NCBI RefSeq assembly: GCF_021379005.1
Contig: NZ_CP075171.1
Coordinates: forward strand, 3,038,001 to 3,102,000
Direction: 5' to 3'
DNA length: 64,000 nt
From: Leptodesmis sichuanensis A121
Lineage (GTDB): Bacteria; Cyanobacteriota; Cyanobacteriia; Leptolyngbyales; Leptolyngbyaceae
Shown: positions 34,153 through 42,655 of the stretch, piece after piece
Position numbering within the stretch: position 1 is the stretch's first letter
How the letters are laid out: the number at the start of each line of letters is the position of its first letter
The notes under the pieces: model-generated
Databases searched by the model: none
Seen by the model: only the letters and a program-made list of their open reading frames with translations
Told to the model about the DNA's origin: nothing
Program-made: the position numbers and the translations under genes

Positions 34153-35415
34153 CTACCGGACGGTGATCTCGGCTGCTAATTGCTTATCGGTAGGCACCGT
34201 GGCCAGCAGTTCATCTTGTAAAGCTCGTCGGACTCGATCGCTGTCCTGAATCGCTAATCGAATAATTCCACAAATTTTGCTGATATCTTCTGGAGTTACT
34301 CCTGTTCCTGTTGGGAGAGACATCACCTTTTCCGTCAACTTTTCGGTTTCAGGAAGCAGCAGATGAGCATTAGGGAAATAGGAGCGATACGGCTCCATTT
34401 TGTGGCAACCGGGGTAGAAGTAACGCCGAGCCAGTACGTTTTCTGCATGCAAGACCTTGACTAACTCGTTGCGGTTAATCCCAGCTTCCCACTCATCGAT
34501 TTCCAGAATGATGTACTGGTAGTTGTTCTTTTCAGCTTCATTGTAAGTAACGAGCCGCACTCCGGGCACATCCCGCAATTCAGCTTGATACTGTTTATAG
34601 TTGCGGTAGTTGGTGGCAATAAAGTCATCCACGCTTTCCAGGCCAGTGATACCCATCGCCGCTGACATTTCGTTCATCTTGCCATTGGTACCGACATAAA
34701 TCACGTTGTCGTATCCAGGCCCAAAGCCAAAGTTTTTCATCAAGCGAATTTTAGCGGCCAGTTCATCGTTGTTGGTAACCACCGCACCTCCTTCAAAGGC
34801 ATTGAGGAACTTGGTGGCATGGAAGCTAAACACCTCAGCTTCACCAAAATTGCCCAACATCCGACCTTTATAGGAACAGCCCACGGCATGGGAGGCATCA
34901 AACGCCAGTTTCAGGTTGCGGCGTTGAGCCAGTTCGGTCAGCTCATCGATTTGGCAGGGACGTCCCCAAACGTGAACTCCCATAATGCCACTGGTGCGAG
35001 GGGTAATCAAACGCTCAACCTGGGCTGGATCCAGGGTATGGGTTTCAGGATCAATGTCGCAAAAAACGGGAGTAATTTCTTGCCATTGCAGGGCATGAGC
35101 GGTAGCAACGAAGGTGAAGGAGGGAACGATCACTTCTCCGGTCAAGCCCAAGGCGCGAATGACAATTTCCAGGGCAATAGTGCCATTACACATGGCAATA
35201 CAATGCTTGGCTCCGGTAAACTCTGCCAACCGTTTTTCAAATTCCTGAACGTATTTGCCGTTGTTGGAAAACCATTTGCGATCGAGCACATCATTAATGC
35301 GCTCCATTAATTGATCGCGATCGCCAATATTAGGACGGCCAACGTGCAGCTTTTGAGTAAAAGCAGGTGCAGCACCAAATATGGCGAGTTTAGTGGATTG
35401 AGTTGTCTTAAGCAT
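34153..35415 (-). CDS. DegT/DnrJ/EryC1 sugar aminotransferase (second)
   Basis: The enzyme has 420 residues and is PLP-dependent. HCIAMCNGTIALEIVIRALG binds the phosphate, VIVPSFTFVATAHALQW follows, LAFDASHAVGCSYKG holds the PLP-pairing Asp, and EVFSFHATKFLNAFEGGAVV has the Schiff-base Lys202. It differs clearly from the first aminotransferase in the window, so the two are not recent duplicates, although their upstream DNA is related. It aminates a keto nucleotide sugar for polysaccharide synthesis; the product is unknown. The first 30 residues, with HVGRPNIGDRDQLMERINDV, are typical of the subfamily. Confidence 0.92.
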   Translation of the reverse strand: MLKTTQSTKLAIFGAAPAFTQKLHVGRPNIGDRDQLMERINDVLDRKWFSNNGKYVQEFEKRLAEFTGAKHCIAMCNGTIALEIVIRALGLTGEVIVPSFTFVATAHALQWQEITPVFCDIDPETHTLDPAQVERLITPRTSGIMGVHVWGRPCQIDELTELAQRRNLKLAFDASHAVGCSYKGRMLGNFGEAEVFSFHATKFLNAFEGGAVVTNNDELAAKIRLMKNFGFGPGYDNVIYVGTNGKMNEMSAAMGITGLESVDDFIATNYRNYKQYQAELRDVPGVRLVTYNEAEKNNYQYIILEIDEWEAGINRNELVKVLHAENVLARRYFYPGCHKMEPYRSYFPNAHLLLPETEKLTEKVMSLPTGTGVTPEDISKICGIIRLAIQDSDRVRRALQDELLATVPTDKQLAAEITVR

Positions 35416-35939
35416 CGTCAGTAAATAGAAGGTGAATGAAACGAACCAAAACTAAAGCGTCAGGCACAGGGACAGACTGGCAAATTAACCCCTGCATCTC
35501 ACCATAGAATTTAGTTTTGAGATACCATCGAAAAGTTCTATACAAATCACTGCTTAGGTGTGAGACTTGCTGCTTAGATGTGAGAGAGTATCGCACTCAA
35601 AGCACTTAAGAACTTTCAAGATTCAAGAGATGCATTAATCAGAATATATACAGAGAAAGTTGAATTCCTAATCTTCAGCTCCGTATTTTTACGGCATCTT
35701 TATAAATTTATAATCGTTACCAGGAAGAATTACAAAAATTGTTGTCCGAAACAGAATAAAGAACTATCCTCTTGTCGTCTCAAAATTTTTACTTTTCAGT
35801 AGTATGATCGTAATTCGAATAGATCAATCTAAAAACTCGCAGCTGCCTTCATTGGCATTCACTATGCCCCACCCCCCATTTCCCAATCCCATTGACATGA
35901 CCTATTCTAGGAGTCGGCTATTCTGAGGGCTTTTCCTGC
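35416..35939. other. divergent spacer between aminotransferase and response regulator
   Basis: No supported gene. It carries the second copy of the shared upstream element (35641-35748); the rest is AT-rich promoter-type sequence. Confidence 0.55.
35641..35748. promoter_or_regulatory. upstream element shared by two aminotransferase loci, copy 2
   Basis: It matches 31100-31208 over its full length (see that entry for shared blocks). It lies 226 bp before the leftward aminotransferase start and about 190 bp before the rightward response regulator. Similar distance and orientation to the aminotransferase gene in both loci suggest that gene is the target. Confidence 0.7.
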
Positions 35940-36602
35940 ATGCCTTTGACAATCCTTGTAGCTGATGATGATTTGGGAACGCGATTATCGATCAGCGATT
36001 ATCTTGAACAAGCTGGCTATACGGTAGTGATGGCAGCAAATGGGTTGGAAGCCTTGAAACTGGTTGAAGAATACCAACCCCACTTAATTGTTACCGATGT
36101 TACGATGCCCCAGTTGGACGGCTATGAGTTAGTACGACGGGTACGGCAAAAGCCTGCTTTACGACTACTGCCCGTTGTATTTCTGACGGCCCGGACTGAA
36201 ACTCATGAACGAATTCAGGGATATAAGGTCGGTGGCGATGTGTATCTACCAAAGCCTTTTGAATTGCAGGAATTAGGGGTGATTGTGCGTAACCTGCTAG
36301 AACGGTTACAGATGATTGAACTGGAGTGGCGATCGCGCAATCTGCCCGTCTCAGGTGAATCCCCCGTAGCCCAAGATGTCCATACTACCGTTCAACCCAC
36401 CTCGCCAGCCCTCAAATTGACAGAACGAGAGCAAGAAGTCTTAACGCTGCTGGCAGAAGGGCTGTCAAATGTGCAAATTGGCGATCGTCTGCATCTCAGT
36501 CCTCGCACCGTGGAGAAGTACGTCAGCAGCCTGCTCAACAAAACTGATACCAATAACCGGGCAGAATTGGTAAGATTTGCCGTCGATCACCACTTAGTCT
36601 AA
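35940..36602 (+). CDS. NarL/FixJ-family response regulator
   Basis: The protein has 220 residues. The receiver domain (1-118) has the acidic pocket ADDD at 8-11, phosphoacceptor Asp53 in LIVTDVTMPQLDGYE, Thr83 and Lys105 in VYLPKPF. The LuxR-type helix-turn-helix (about 152-215) reads LTEREQEVLTLLAEGLSNVQ, then IGDRLHLSPRTVEKYVSSLL. It should bind DNA as a dimer after phosphorylation by a histidine kinase that is not encoded nearby. It resembles the broadly distributed cyanobacterial/plastid Ycf29 type. The stop overlaps the convergent phosphatase stop by 4 bp. Confidence 0.92.
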   Translation: MPLTILVADDDLGTRLSISDYLEQAGYTVVMAANGLEALKLVEEYQPHLIVTDVTMPQLDGYELVRRVRQKPALRLLPVVFLTARTETHERIQGYKVGGDVYLPKPFELQELGVIVRNLLERLQMIELEWRSRNLPVSGESPVAQDVHTTVQPTSPALKLTEREQEVLTLLAEGLSNVQIGDRLHLSPRTVEKYVSSLLNKTDTNNRAELVRFAVDHHLV

Positions 36603-37084
36603 TGTTTCACTGGCAATTGTTGAACCAAGTACTTCAACAATCCCTGGCAGGCATCAGTCAGAATATCCAGGACTTGATTGAATCCATTTGGCCCACCGTA
36701 ATAGGGATCGGGCACATCCTGAACAGTGTGGTGAGTGCAAAAATCGCACATCAAAAACACTTGACGGCGATAAGTTCCTGCAGGATCGAGGGCACAAATA
36801 TCAGCATAATTGTCCCGATCCATCGCCAGAATCAGATCAAACTCGGCAAAATCGGCTTTAGTAAACTGACGGGCACAGCCCTGCATCTTCAGTCCACGCT
36901 GATAAGCCGCCGCCGTCATGCGGCGATCGGGCGGTTCTCCAATGTGATAACTAGAAGTGCCAGCAGAATCACAAATCACCTGGCCTGTAAGACCAGCTTG
37001 CTCCAAGAGATGATTCATCATATTCTCGGCTGCTGGAGAGCGACAAATATTTCCCAGACAAACAAATAATAATTTGTAAGGCAT
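36599..37084 (-). CDS. low-molecular-weight protein-tyrosine phosphatase
   Basis: The protein has 161 residues. The catalytic loop is C9-LGNIC-R15 (pattern C-x5-R) in LLFVCLGNICRSPAAENMM; the general-acid Asp lies in VPDPYYGG. LILAMDRDNYADI is the usual middle motif. It hydrolyses phosphotyrosine on proteins in the cytoplasm; in many bacteria such enzymes control polysaccharide tyrosine kinases, and surface-sugar genes lie nearby here, though no such kinase is seen. It ends convergent with the response regulator with a 4-bp overlap. Confidence 0.93.
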   Translation of the reverse strand: MPYKLLFVCLGNICRSPAAENMMNHLLEQAGLTGQVICDSAGTSSYHIGEPPDRRMTAAAYQRGLKMQGCARQFTKADFAEFDLILAMDRDNYADICALDPAGTYRRQVFLMCDFCTHHTVQDVPDPYYGGPNGFNQVLDILTDACQGLLKYLVQQLPVKH

Positions 37085-37107
37085 GAATCTTGCTAACGCT
37101 CAATAGT

Positions 37108-37132
37108 GCAAAACCGGGGAGGATGTCCCCGG
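37108..37132 (-). terminator. rho-independent terminator after ybaB
   Basis: On the reverse strand CCGGGGA, loop CATCC, TCCCCGG, then TTTTGC. It lies between the ybaB stop (37193) and the phosphatase start (37084) and separates the two transcripts. Confidence 0.7.
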
Positions 37133-37192
37133 AACAAGCTGAGCAACAACTTTTGTTGTCACCTCTTTAATCCTGCAAATCTTGTTCAGGAT

Positions 37193-37537
37193 TTACATTC
37201 CTGGCAGGTTTAGGCCCCCAGTCAGTTCTTCCATCCGCTCCCGCATCGTGGCCGTGGACTTGTTATAAGCATCTTTCATGGCGACTGTAACCAGATCAGA
37301 AACGATTTCCGCTCCTTGCTCTAAAACATCGGGTGAGATAGTAACTCGCAGAGGTTCCTGGTTACCACTGAGAACGACCTTCACCAGTCCTCCCTGGGCC
37401 TCACCTTCAATTTCCATGACTTCGAGTTCTTCTTGAAGCCGTTTGGCGCCTTCTTGAACCTGTTGAGCTTTTTTGAATGCTTCGGCAAGCTCTTTCATTT
37501 TGCCAAGACCGAAGCCAAATCCCTGTCCTTGTGACAT
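37193..37537 (-). CDS. YbaB/EbfC nucleoid-associated protein
   Basis: The protein has 114 residues. [20 protein letters not shown] and the following Glu-rich helix form the coiled tweezer arm. [20 protein letters not shown] and the C-terminal helices with [20 protein letters not shown] are the family core. It binds DNA as a dimer. It is third in the order murC, murB, ybaB, an arrangement often seen in cyanobacteria. Confidence 0.94.
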   Translation of the reverse strand: MSQGQGFGFGLGKMKELAEAFKKAQQVQEGAKRLQEELEVMEIEGEAQGGLVKVVLSGNQEPLRVTISPDVLEQGAEIVSDLVTVAMKDAYNKSTATMRERMEELTGGLNLPGM

Positions 37538-37627
37538 AACACCTACTGGGGTACGAGTTGATTACAGATTGTCAATTGTCTCATTATGACACTATCGGTT
37601 ACGGGTGAATATTGTGGCTAACCGACC

Positions 37628-38629
37628 TCAGATTGGCTGAAACTCTCCCAAAATTTTAACTTCTGGCTCCAGACGCAACCGCCAACGCTCTTGCACTTCT
37701 CTTTGAACGTGCCGAATCAGTTGAAAAATATCACTGGCTGTTGCAGAACCACAATTCAGGATGAAGTTGGCATGACGCTGGGCCACCTGGGCACCACCAA
37801 TTTGGTAGCCCTTTAAGCCAGTTTGCTCAATCAGCCAGCCCGCTTTGTACTCGCCGGGATTCCGGAAAACGCTGCCACAACTCGGCATATGGTAAGGCTG
37901 AGTGGTACGGCGCTGATCAAGATGACTGGCGGTATCGGCTGTAACCTGATCCGGACTAAATCCCGGTTTTAGCTGAAACGTGGCCTGGGTCACTAACCAA
38001 TCCTTACCTTGCAGAATGGAAGTGCGATAGGCATATCCCATTTCCTCAGGAGTCAAGATTTTGACACTGCCATTTGGCAAGAGGACATGAGCATTCACCA
38101 GAGATTCAGCAACGCAGCCACCGTGGGCACCCGCATTCATCACAACGGCTCCCCCAACCGTGCCTGGAATGCCAACGGCCCACTCTAATCCCCGGCACCC
38201 CTGCTCGGCGGCGTGCCAGGCTAATCGGGGTAGAGGTTCACCAGCTCCCACAGTGACCTGGCCTGTTGTCAGGTCAAATCCGGTATGGCGCAGGCGGCGC
38301 GTACCAATAACCAGGCCAGGAAGACCACGATCGCTAATCAATAAATTCGACCCCGCCCCCAATAAAGTAATCAGCAGTCCTTCAGCCTTAGCCCAGGCGA
38401 AGCTAGCCTGAAGTTCATCTAAGGTGCGAGGGGCAACGTACCACTCGGCAGGGCCACCAACTCGAAAGGAAGTCAGTGTCGCTAAGGGAACTCCTGCTTT
38501 AATCACACAATCTGTGTTAGCAAGGTGAATCTGGCGATTAGCCGCGTGGGACAGACGACGAGTGGGTAGAGGAACCACGGTTTCTGTCTCAGGAGACATT
38601 GGTTTTGGAAGGTTGTATGAAAGAGTCAT
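37628..38629 (-). CDS. murB: UDP-N-acetylenolpyruvoylglucosamine reductase
   Basis: The enzyme has 333 residues and uses FAD to reduce UDP-GlcNAc-enolpyruvate to UDP-MurNAc with NADPH. Motifs are [13 protein letters not shown] near the N-terminal FAD domain, [50 protein letters not shown], and SCGSVFRNP with the Ser of the active site. The C-terminal [20 protein letters not shown] follows. The roughly 50-residue N-terminal extension makes the exact start uncertain; an internal ATG (MSPETETV) is 10 codons on. It follows murC by 111 bp on the same strand. Confidence 0.95.
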   Translation of the reverse strand: MTLSYNLPKPMSPETETVVPLPTRRLSHAANRQIHLANTDCVIKAGVPLATLTSFRVGGPAEWYVAPRTLDELQASFAWAKAEGLLITLLGAGSNLLISDRGLPGLVIGTRRLRHTGFDLTTGQVTVGAGEPLPRLAWHAAEQGCRGLEWAVGIPGTVGGAVVMNAGAHGGCVAESLVNAHVLLPNGSVKILTPEEMGYAYRTSILQGKDWLVTQATFQLKPGFSPDQVTADTASHLDQRRTTQPYHMPSCGSVFRNPGEYKAGWLIEQTGLKGYQIGGAQVAQRHANFILNCGSATASDIFQLIRHVQREVQERWRLRLEPEVKILGEFQPI

Positions 38630-38740
38630 GACTTAACAATCGAATCCATTTCCCGCGACAGCAACCATCAAAAGGCTAATTTAGACGACTCAACCAATCA
38701 GGTTCGGTAGTGAGGGTGTGAAGTGAATAGAGAGATCTGA

Positions 38741-40195
38741 CTAAGCGTGATTACACCACTCTTGAGATAACTCTTGCTCCACAGTCTGATGAAAAGCCAT
38801 CACTTCTGAAATAATTTGATTGAGGTTACCTGCTCCCAGAAACAATGCGATATCTCCGGGAACCAACAGCTCTGTCAACAACTGGCTGATGGATGGTAGT
38901 GATGGTCGGTAGATTACCTTGTCGTGATGTGCTGCAATCAGGCTGGCAACCACTTCGCCTGTAAAACCTTCAGGCTTGGTTTCCCCAGCGCTGTAGATGT
39001 CGCTGACAATTACTACATCAGCATTCCCAAACGATCGCGAAAACTCCGATAGAAAAGCCTGAACTCGGCTATACCGATGAGGTTGGAAGATGGCAACCAA
39101 CCGCTTACGAGAGGAAATTGGGGAATCTTGAATTTGTAACCGGGCCGCAGCCAGCGTTGCCTGAATCTCGCTAGGGTGATGCGCGTAATCATCCAGGAAC
39201 AGGATGCCATTGTATTCACCCCGACGTTCCATGCGGCGACGTGCGCCTTCAAAGGTAGCCAGCGATCGGGCAATGGTCAGAAAATCTAACCCCAGCAAAC
39301 GGCCAACCGCTACAGCCGCCAAGGCATTACTGAGATTGTGTTGACCGAGCAACTTCAAATTTAATCGTCCCAGAATTGCCCCTCGCTCCCAAACCCTGGC
39401 TGTCGTACCATCGCCCCGGTAGGATACACAATCTACGGTGTAGGTAGCTCCTGAATTGGCATTCAGACTATAAGTAATGGTGGGATGCAAGTGTTCCCGA
39501 ACCGTGGGACAGTCATAGCAGGCAATCAGGGTTCGGCAATTTTTTTCAAACGTCTGAAAGGTATCGATGACCTGATCCAGGCTTCTGTAGTGATCGGTGT
39601 GATCCAGTTCAATATTGGTGACAATGCCAATTTCAGCCGCAAGCTTTGTTAAAGATCCATCAGACTCGTCCGCTTCAGCTACCAAATGAGATCCCTGACC
39701 GACCCGCGCATTGCCATACCATGCATTGACTTCACCACCTACAACAATGGTTGGATCCAGTCCGCCTTGCAGCAGCAAGTAGCCAACTAAACTACTCGTC
39801 GTTGTTTTACCATGCGTACCCGCAACCGCAATTCCCTGATAGGCTTGCATTAGACCTGCCAACACATCGGAACGATGGAAAATAGGACAGCCCAGGTCGC
39901 TAGCGGCTTGATATTCTAAGTTGTCTGAGTGAATTGCCGTTGAGCAAATCACTTGCGGCAGATCCACGACCGAGTTCTTTGAAGATCGAAAATACTCTAA
40001 GTTACTGGGATCCTGACTCCAGAAAATATGTACCCCATTCTCTTGCAATCGTTGGGTAATATGGCTAAGGCGAAGATCCGACCCAGAGACAGGAAGATTC
40101 CGCTTCGCCAGGACATAGGCTAAAGCAGACATACCAATGCCGCCCACACCAATGAAATGAAACGACCTGCCGCTGAAGTCAACAGAACTCAGCAT
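38741..40195 (-). CDS. murC: UDP-N-acetylmuramate-L-alanine ligase
   Basis: The enzyme has 484 residues from the ATG at 40195, preferred because GAGGAG lies 6 bases upstream and because similarity begins with VDFSGRSFHFIGVGGIGMSA. The open frame extends upstream to 40264 but without conserved sequence. The ATP site is GIAVAGTHGKTTTSSLVGYL; NIELDHTDHY, FLDDYAHHPSEIQATLAAAR and VAIFQPHRYSRVQAFLSEF are Mur-ligase motifs. It adds L-Ala to UDP-MurNAc in the cytoplasm. It heads the murC-murB-ybaB group. Confidence 0.96.
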   Translation of the reverse strand: MLSSVDFSGRSFHFIGVGGIGMSALAYVLAKRNLPVSGSDLRLSHITQRLQENGVHIFWSQDPSNLEYFRSSKNSVVDLPQVICSTAIHSDNLEYQAASDLGCPIFHRSDVLAGLMQAYQGIAVAGTHGKTTTSSLVGYLLLQGGLDPTIVVGGEVNAWYGNARVGQGSHLVAEADESDGSLTKLAAEIGIVTNIELDHTDHYRSLDQVIDTFQTFEKNCRTLIACYDCPTVREHLHPTITYSLNANSGATYTVDCVSYRGDGTTARVWERGAILGRLNLKLLGQHNLSNALAAVAVGRLLGLDFLTIARSLATFEGARRRMERRGEYNGILFLDDYAHHPSEIQATLAAARLQIQDSPISSRKRLVAIFQPHRYSRVQAFLSEFSRSFGNADVVIVSDIYSAGETKPEGFTGEVVASLIAAHHDKVIYRPSLPSISQLLTELLVPGDIALFLGAGNLNQIISEVMAFHQTVEQELSQEWCNHA

Positions 40196-40624
40196 TTTAG
40201 ACTCCTCACGTACCACACCTGTATCACGCGCTATCATATCAGGAATCACCTTTTTGGCACACAAAGTTCGTAACTAGGCTCAGGCATTCATCAGTACTCA
40301 ATTCGTGATTTAGCCGATGCCTATTGGGTTAGTTTGAACCACCCGAAATTTGAAATTACTTGATCAATTGAGAATTTGGAATTTAGGGATCTGCCCTGAA
40401 CGTTATACCACTCCTTTCTTTTTTTGCCAATAAACGAAAACCCGGCCTGAGAAAGATATTTAATCTAAACACCGAACTCAGGGCTTGCTCAGATATTTTC
40501 TAAGCTTGTACTCCAAAAATCTCAATTACTTTTAAACCAGGTCTAGCTAGAGGACTGGAGTTTTTTCACCAGATCAACTACGGTTCTGAACTGGGACAAG
40601 GTTGAAAAAGTCTGTGTGGGGGAT
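40196..40624. other. divergent spacer murC/nadD
   Basis: No supported gene. It contains the copy-B inverted repeat at 40533-40602, immediately before the nadD start. Confidence 0.55.
40533..40602 (+). repeat. CCAAGTCCAG inverted-repeat family, copy B
   Basis: AAACCAGGTCTAGCTAGAGG begins it and CTACGGTTCTGAACTGGGAC ends it. It is more diverged than copies C, D and E but keeps both arms and the CTAGCTAGAG block. Confidence 0.65.
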
Positions 40625-41245
40625 ATGCCTTTGCAGAAAATAGGGATTTTCGGGGGGGCTTTCAACCCCGTTCATTGGGGCCATCTTGTCGTTGCAGAAA
40701 CCGCTTTGAGTCAATTTGAACTGGATCAGGTTTTATGGGTCACGACTTACCATCCGTCCCATAAACAGATAAGCAATTTGCTGGAGTTTAAGCATCGGCT
40801 TACTATGGTGCAGCGGGCGATCGCCGATCATCCTAATTTCACCACTCCAGCTATCGCCTCAAAACCGGAAGAACCTTCCTATGCGATCTCTACGTTGCTG
40901 GAACTTCAGCCTCTTTATCCCCTTACAGAGTGGTACTGGATTATTGGCATCGATGCCTTTCAGAAATTACCTCGGTGGCGAAGTAGTGAAAAAGTTGCGA
41001 CTCAATGCACCTGGCTAGTTGCCCCCCGCAATCATTTAGATGCCGTAACGGTATGTCAACAGGTTGCCACCCAGCTATCTGCCCATGCCTGGCCATTCCG
41101 CTGGCAATTACTCTCAATGCCTCAGATCGAGGTATCCTCTAGCTTAATCCGGCACTATTGCCAGATAGGGCGATCGCTGCGCTATTTAGTTCCCGAATCA
41201 GTTAGGGCTTATATTGCTGCCCATCAACTTTACCAAAGTTCGTAG
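40625..41245 (+). CDS. nadD: nicotinate-nucleotide adenylyltransferase
   Basis: The enzyme has 206 residues from the ATG at 40625 (a GTG at 40616 would add three). GIFGGAFNPVHWGHLVVAET holds the GxFxPxHxGH nucleotide-binding motif, WVTTYHPSHKQ and WIIGIDAFQKLPRWRSSEKV follow, and VSSSLIRHYC is the ISSTxIR motif near the C-terminus. It adenylates nicotinate mononucleotide in NAD synthesis. It is followed 201 bp later by gap2 with its own promoter. Confidence 0.93.
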   Translation: MPLQKIGIFGGAFNPVHWGHLVVAETALSQFELDQVLWVTTYHPSHKQISNLLEFKHRLTMVQRAIADHPNFTTPAIASKPEEPSYAISTLLELQPLYPLTEWYWIIGIDAFQKLPRWRSSEKVATQCTWLVAPRNHLDAVTVCQQVATQLSAHAWPFRWQLLSMPQIEVSSSLIRHYCQIGRSLRYLVPESVRAYIAAHQLYQSS

Positions 41246-41374
41246 ACTGGGGAAGCCGCCCAAGGCTACGGCAAGAATTTTTAGCTAAACGTTGCCCCCA
41301 GACCAAAATCTTGAAACACAGTCATCAAGGGAAACAGGGGCATTTTCTTAAGAAAAAATGAGCATAGAGAATTG

Positions 41375-41404
41375 TTGCATGGGGATCCCCTGGCACCGTA
41401 TGAT
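41375..41404 (+). promoter_or_regulatory. candidate sigma-70 promoter of gap2
   Basis: TTGCAT at 41375-41380, an 18-bp spacer that contains GGGGATCCCC, and TATGAT at 41399-41404. It would give a leader of about 36 nt before the gap2 GTG. Confidence 0.45.
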
Positions 41405-41446
41405 TTCTATATTGACTAGGTATTTATCTACAGAGGGCAAGACGCA

Positions 41447-42466
41447 GTGATTAGAGTAGCGATTAACGGCTTCGGGCGCATTGGGCGTAACTTCGCGCGT
41501 TGCTGGCTGGGCAGAACAAATAGTCAAATAGAATTAGTTGCTATTAATGACACCTCCGACCCCAGAACCAATGCCCACCTATTGAGATATGACTCAATGT
41601 TGGGTAGGTTGTCAGACGACGTACAGATCAGCGCTGATGATAATAGCATCACCATTAACGGCAAAGTTGTTAAGTGTACGTCCGATCGCAATCCCGAAAA
41701 CCTCCCCTGGAAAGAGTGGGAAATCGACCTAATCATTGAATCAACTGGGGTTTTCACCAGCAAGGAGGGGGCCACCAAGCACATCAATGCTGGGGCCAAA
41801 AAGGTGCTGATCACGGCTCCCGGTAAAAATGATGACGGGACATTTGTGGTCGGTGTGAATGAGAAAGATTACGACCACACCAAGCACCATATCATCAGCA
41901 ATGCTAGCTGTACTACGAACTGCCTCGCGCCCATTGCCAAAGTACTGAATGACAACTTCGGCATCATCAAGGGCACTATGACCACCACTCACAGCTACAC
42001 TGGAGACCAACGCCTCCTGGATGCCAGCCACCGGGATTTGCGTCGTGCCCGTGCTGCCGCAATGAATATTGTCCCCACCTCTACTGGAGCGGCTAAGGCC
42101 GTAGCGCTGGTACTCCCCGAACTGGCCGGAAAACTGAACGGGATTGCGCTGCGGGTGCCCACTCCCAACGTCTCTGTCGTGGATTTGGTGGTTCAGGTGG
42201 AAAAGAGCACGATCGCAGAACAGGTTAATGAAGTTCTGAAAGCTGCTTCCGAAGGCGAGATGAAAGGAATTATCAAATACTGTGATCTGCCGCTGGTTTC
42301 CAGTGACCATGCGGGTACCTATGAATCCTCCATCGTTGATGCCGCTCTAACGATGGTGATGGGTGGAGACATGGTCAAGGTTGTGGCCTGGTATGACAAT
42401 GAATGGGGCTACAGTCAGCGGGTTGTTGATCTGGCTGAAGTTGTGGCTCAAAAGTGGGTCGCTTAA
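41447..42466 (+). CDS. gap2: glyceraldehyde-3-phosphate dehydrogenase, photosynthetic Gap2 type
   Basis: The enzyme has 339 residues. It starts at GTG 41447, with GAGGG about 9 bases upstream, and similarity starts at once: [40 protein letters not shown] holds the catalytic Cys, and [20 protein letters not shown] and [17 protein letters not shown] complete the family. The sequence is of the Gap2 type, which uses NADPH or NADH in the Calvin cycle and gluconeogenesis. A strong terminator follows, so it is monocistronic. Confidence 0.97.
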   Translation: MIRVAINGFGRIGRNFARCWLGRTNSQIELVAINDTSDPRTNAHLLRYDSMLGRLSDDVQISADDNSITINGKVVKCTSDRNPENLPWKEWEIDLIIESTGVFTSKEGATKHINAGAKKVLITAPGKNDDGTFVVGVNEKDYDHTKHHIISNASCTTNCLAPIAKVLNDNFGIIKGTMTTTHSYTGDQRLLDASHRDLRRARAAAMNIVPTSTGAAKAVALVLPELAGKLNGIALRVPTPNVSVVDLVVQVEKSTIAEQVNEVLKAASEGEMKGIIKYCDLPLVSSDHAGTYESSIVDAALTMVMGGDMVKVVAWYDNEWGYSQRVVDLAEVVAQKWVA

Positions 42467-42514
42467 GCAAATCCCTAATCACTAGATCGAAAATTCATCC
42501 AACCCTTTTATTTC

Positions 42515-42540
42515 GGCAACTCTCAGGAGTTGCCTTTTTA
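42515..42540 (+). terminator. rho-independent terminator of gap2
   Basis: GGCAACTC (42515-42522), loop TCAG, GAGTTGCC (42527-42534), then TTTTTA. It lies 48 bp after the stop. Confidence 0.93.
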
Positions 42541-42655
42541 GTTGAATGGCAAAGTAGAGATGTTCCGGCGGAACGTCTCTACCAATATCTGGTGTTGAAG
42601 ATATGGCAGTTTAGCAAGTTGTCAGAGTAAAACAGGGAAAAGTACTGTTGTCCCA

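Noticed and set aside
28175-35415. One contiguous polysaccharide operon
   Set aside because: Genes lie on both strands with a terminator and two large divergent spacers; they form at least three transcription units.
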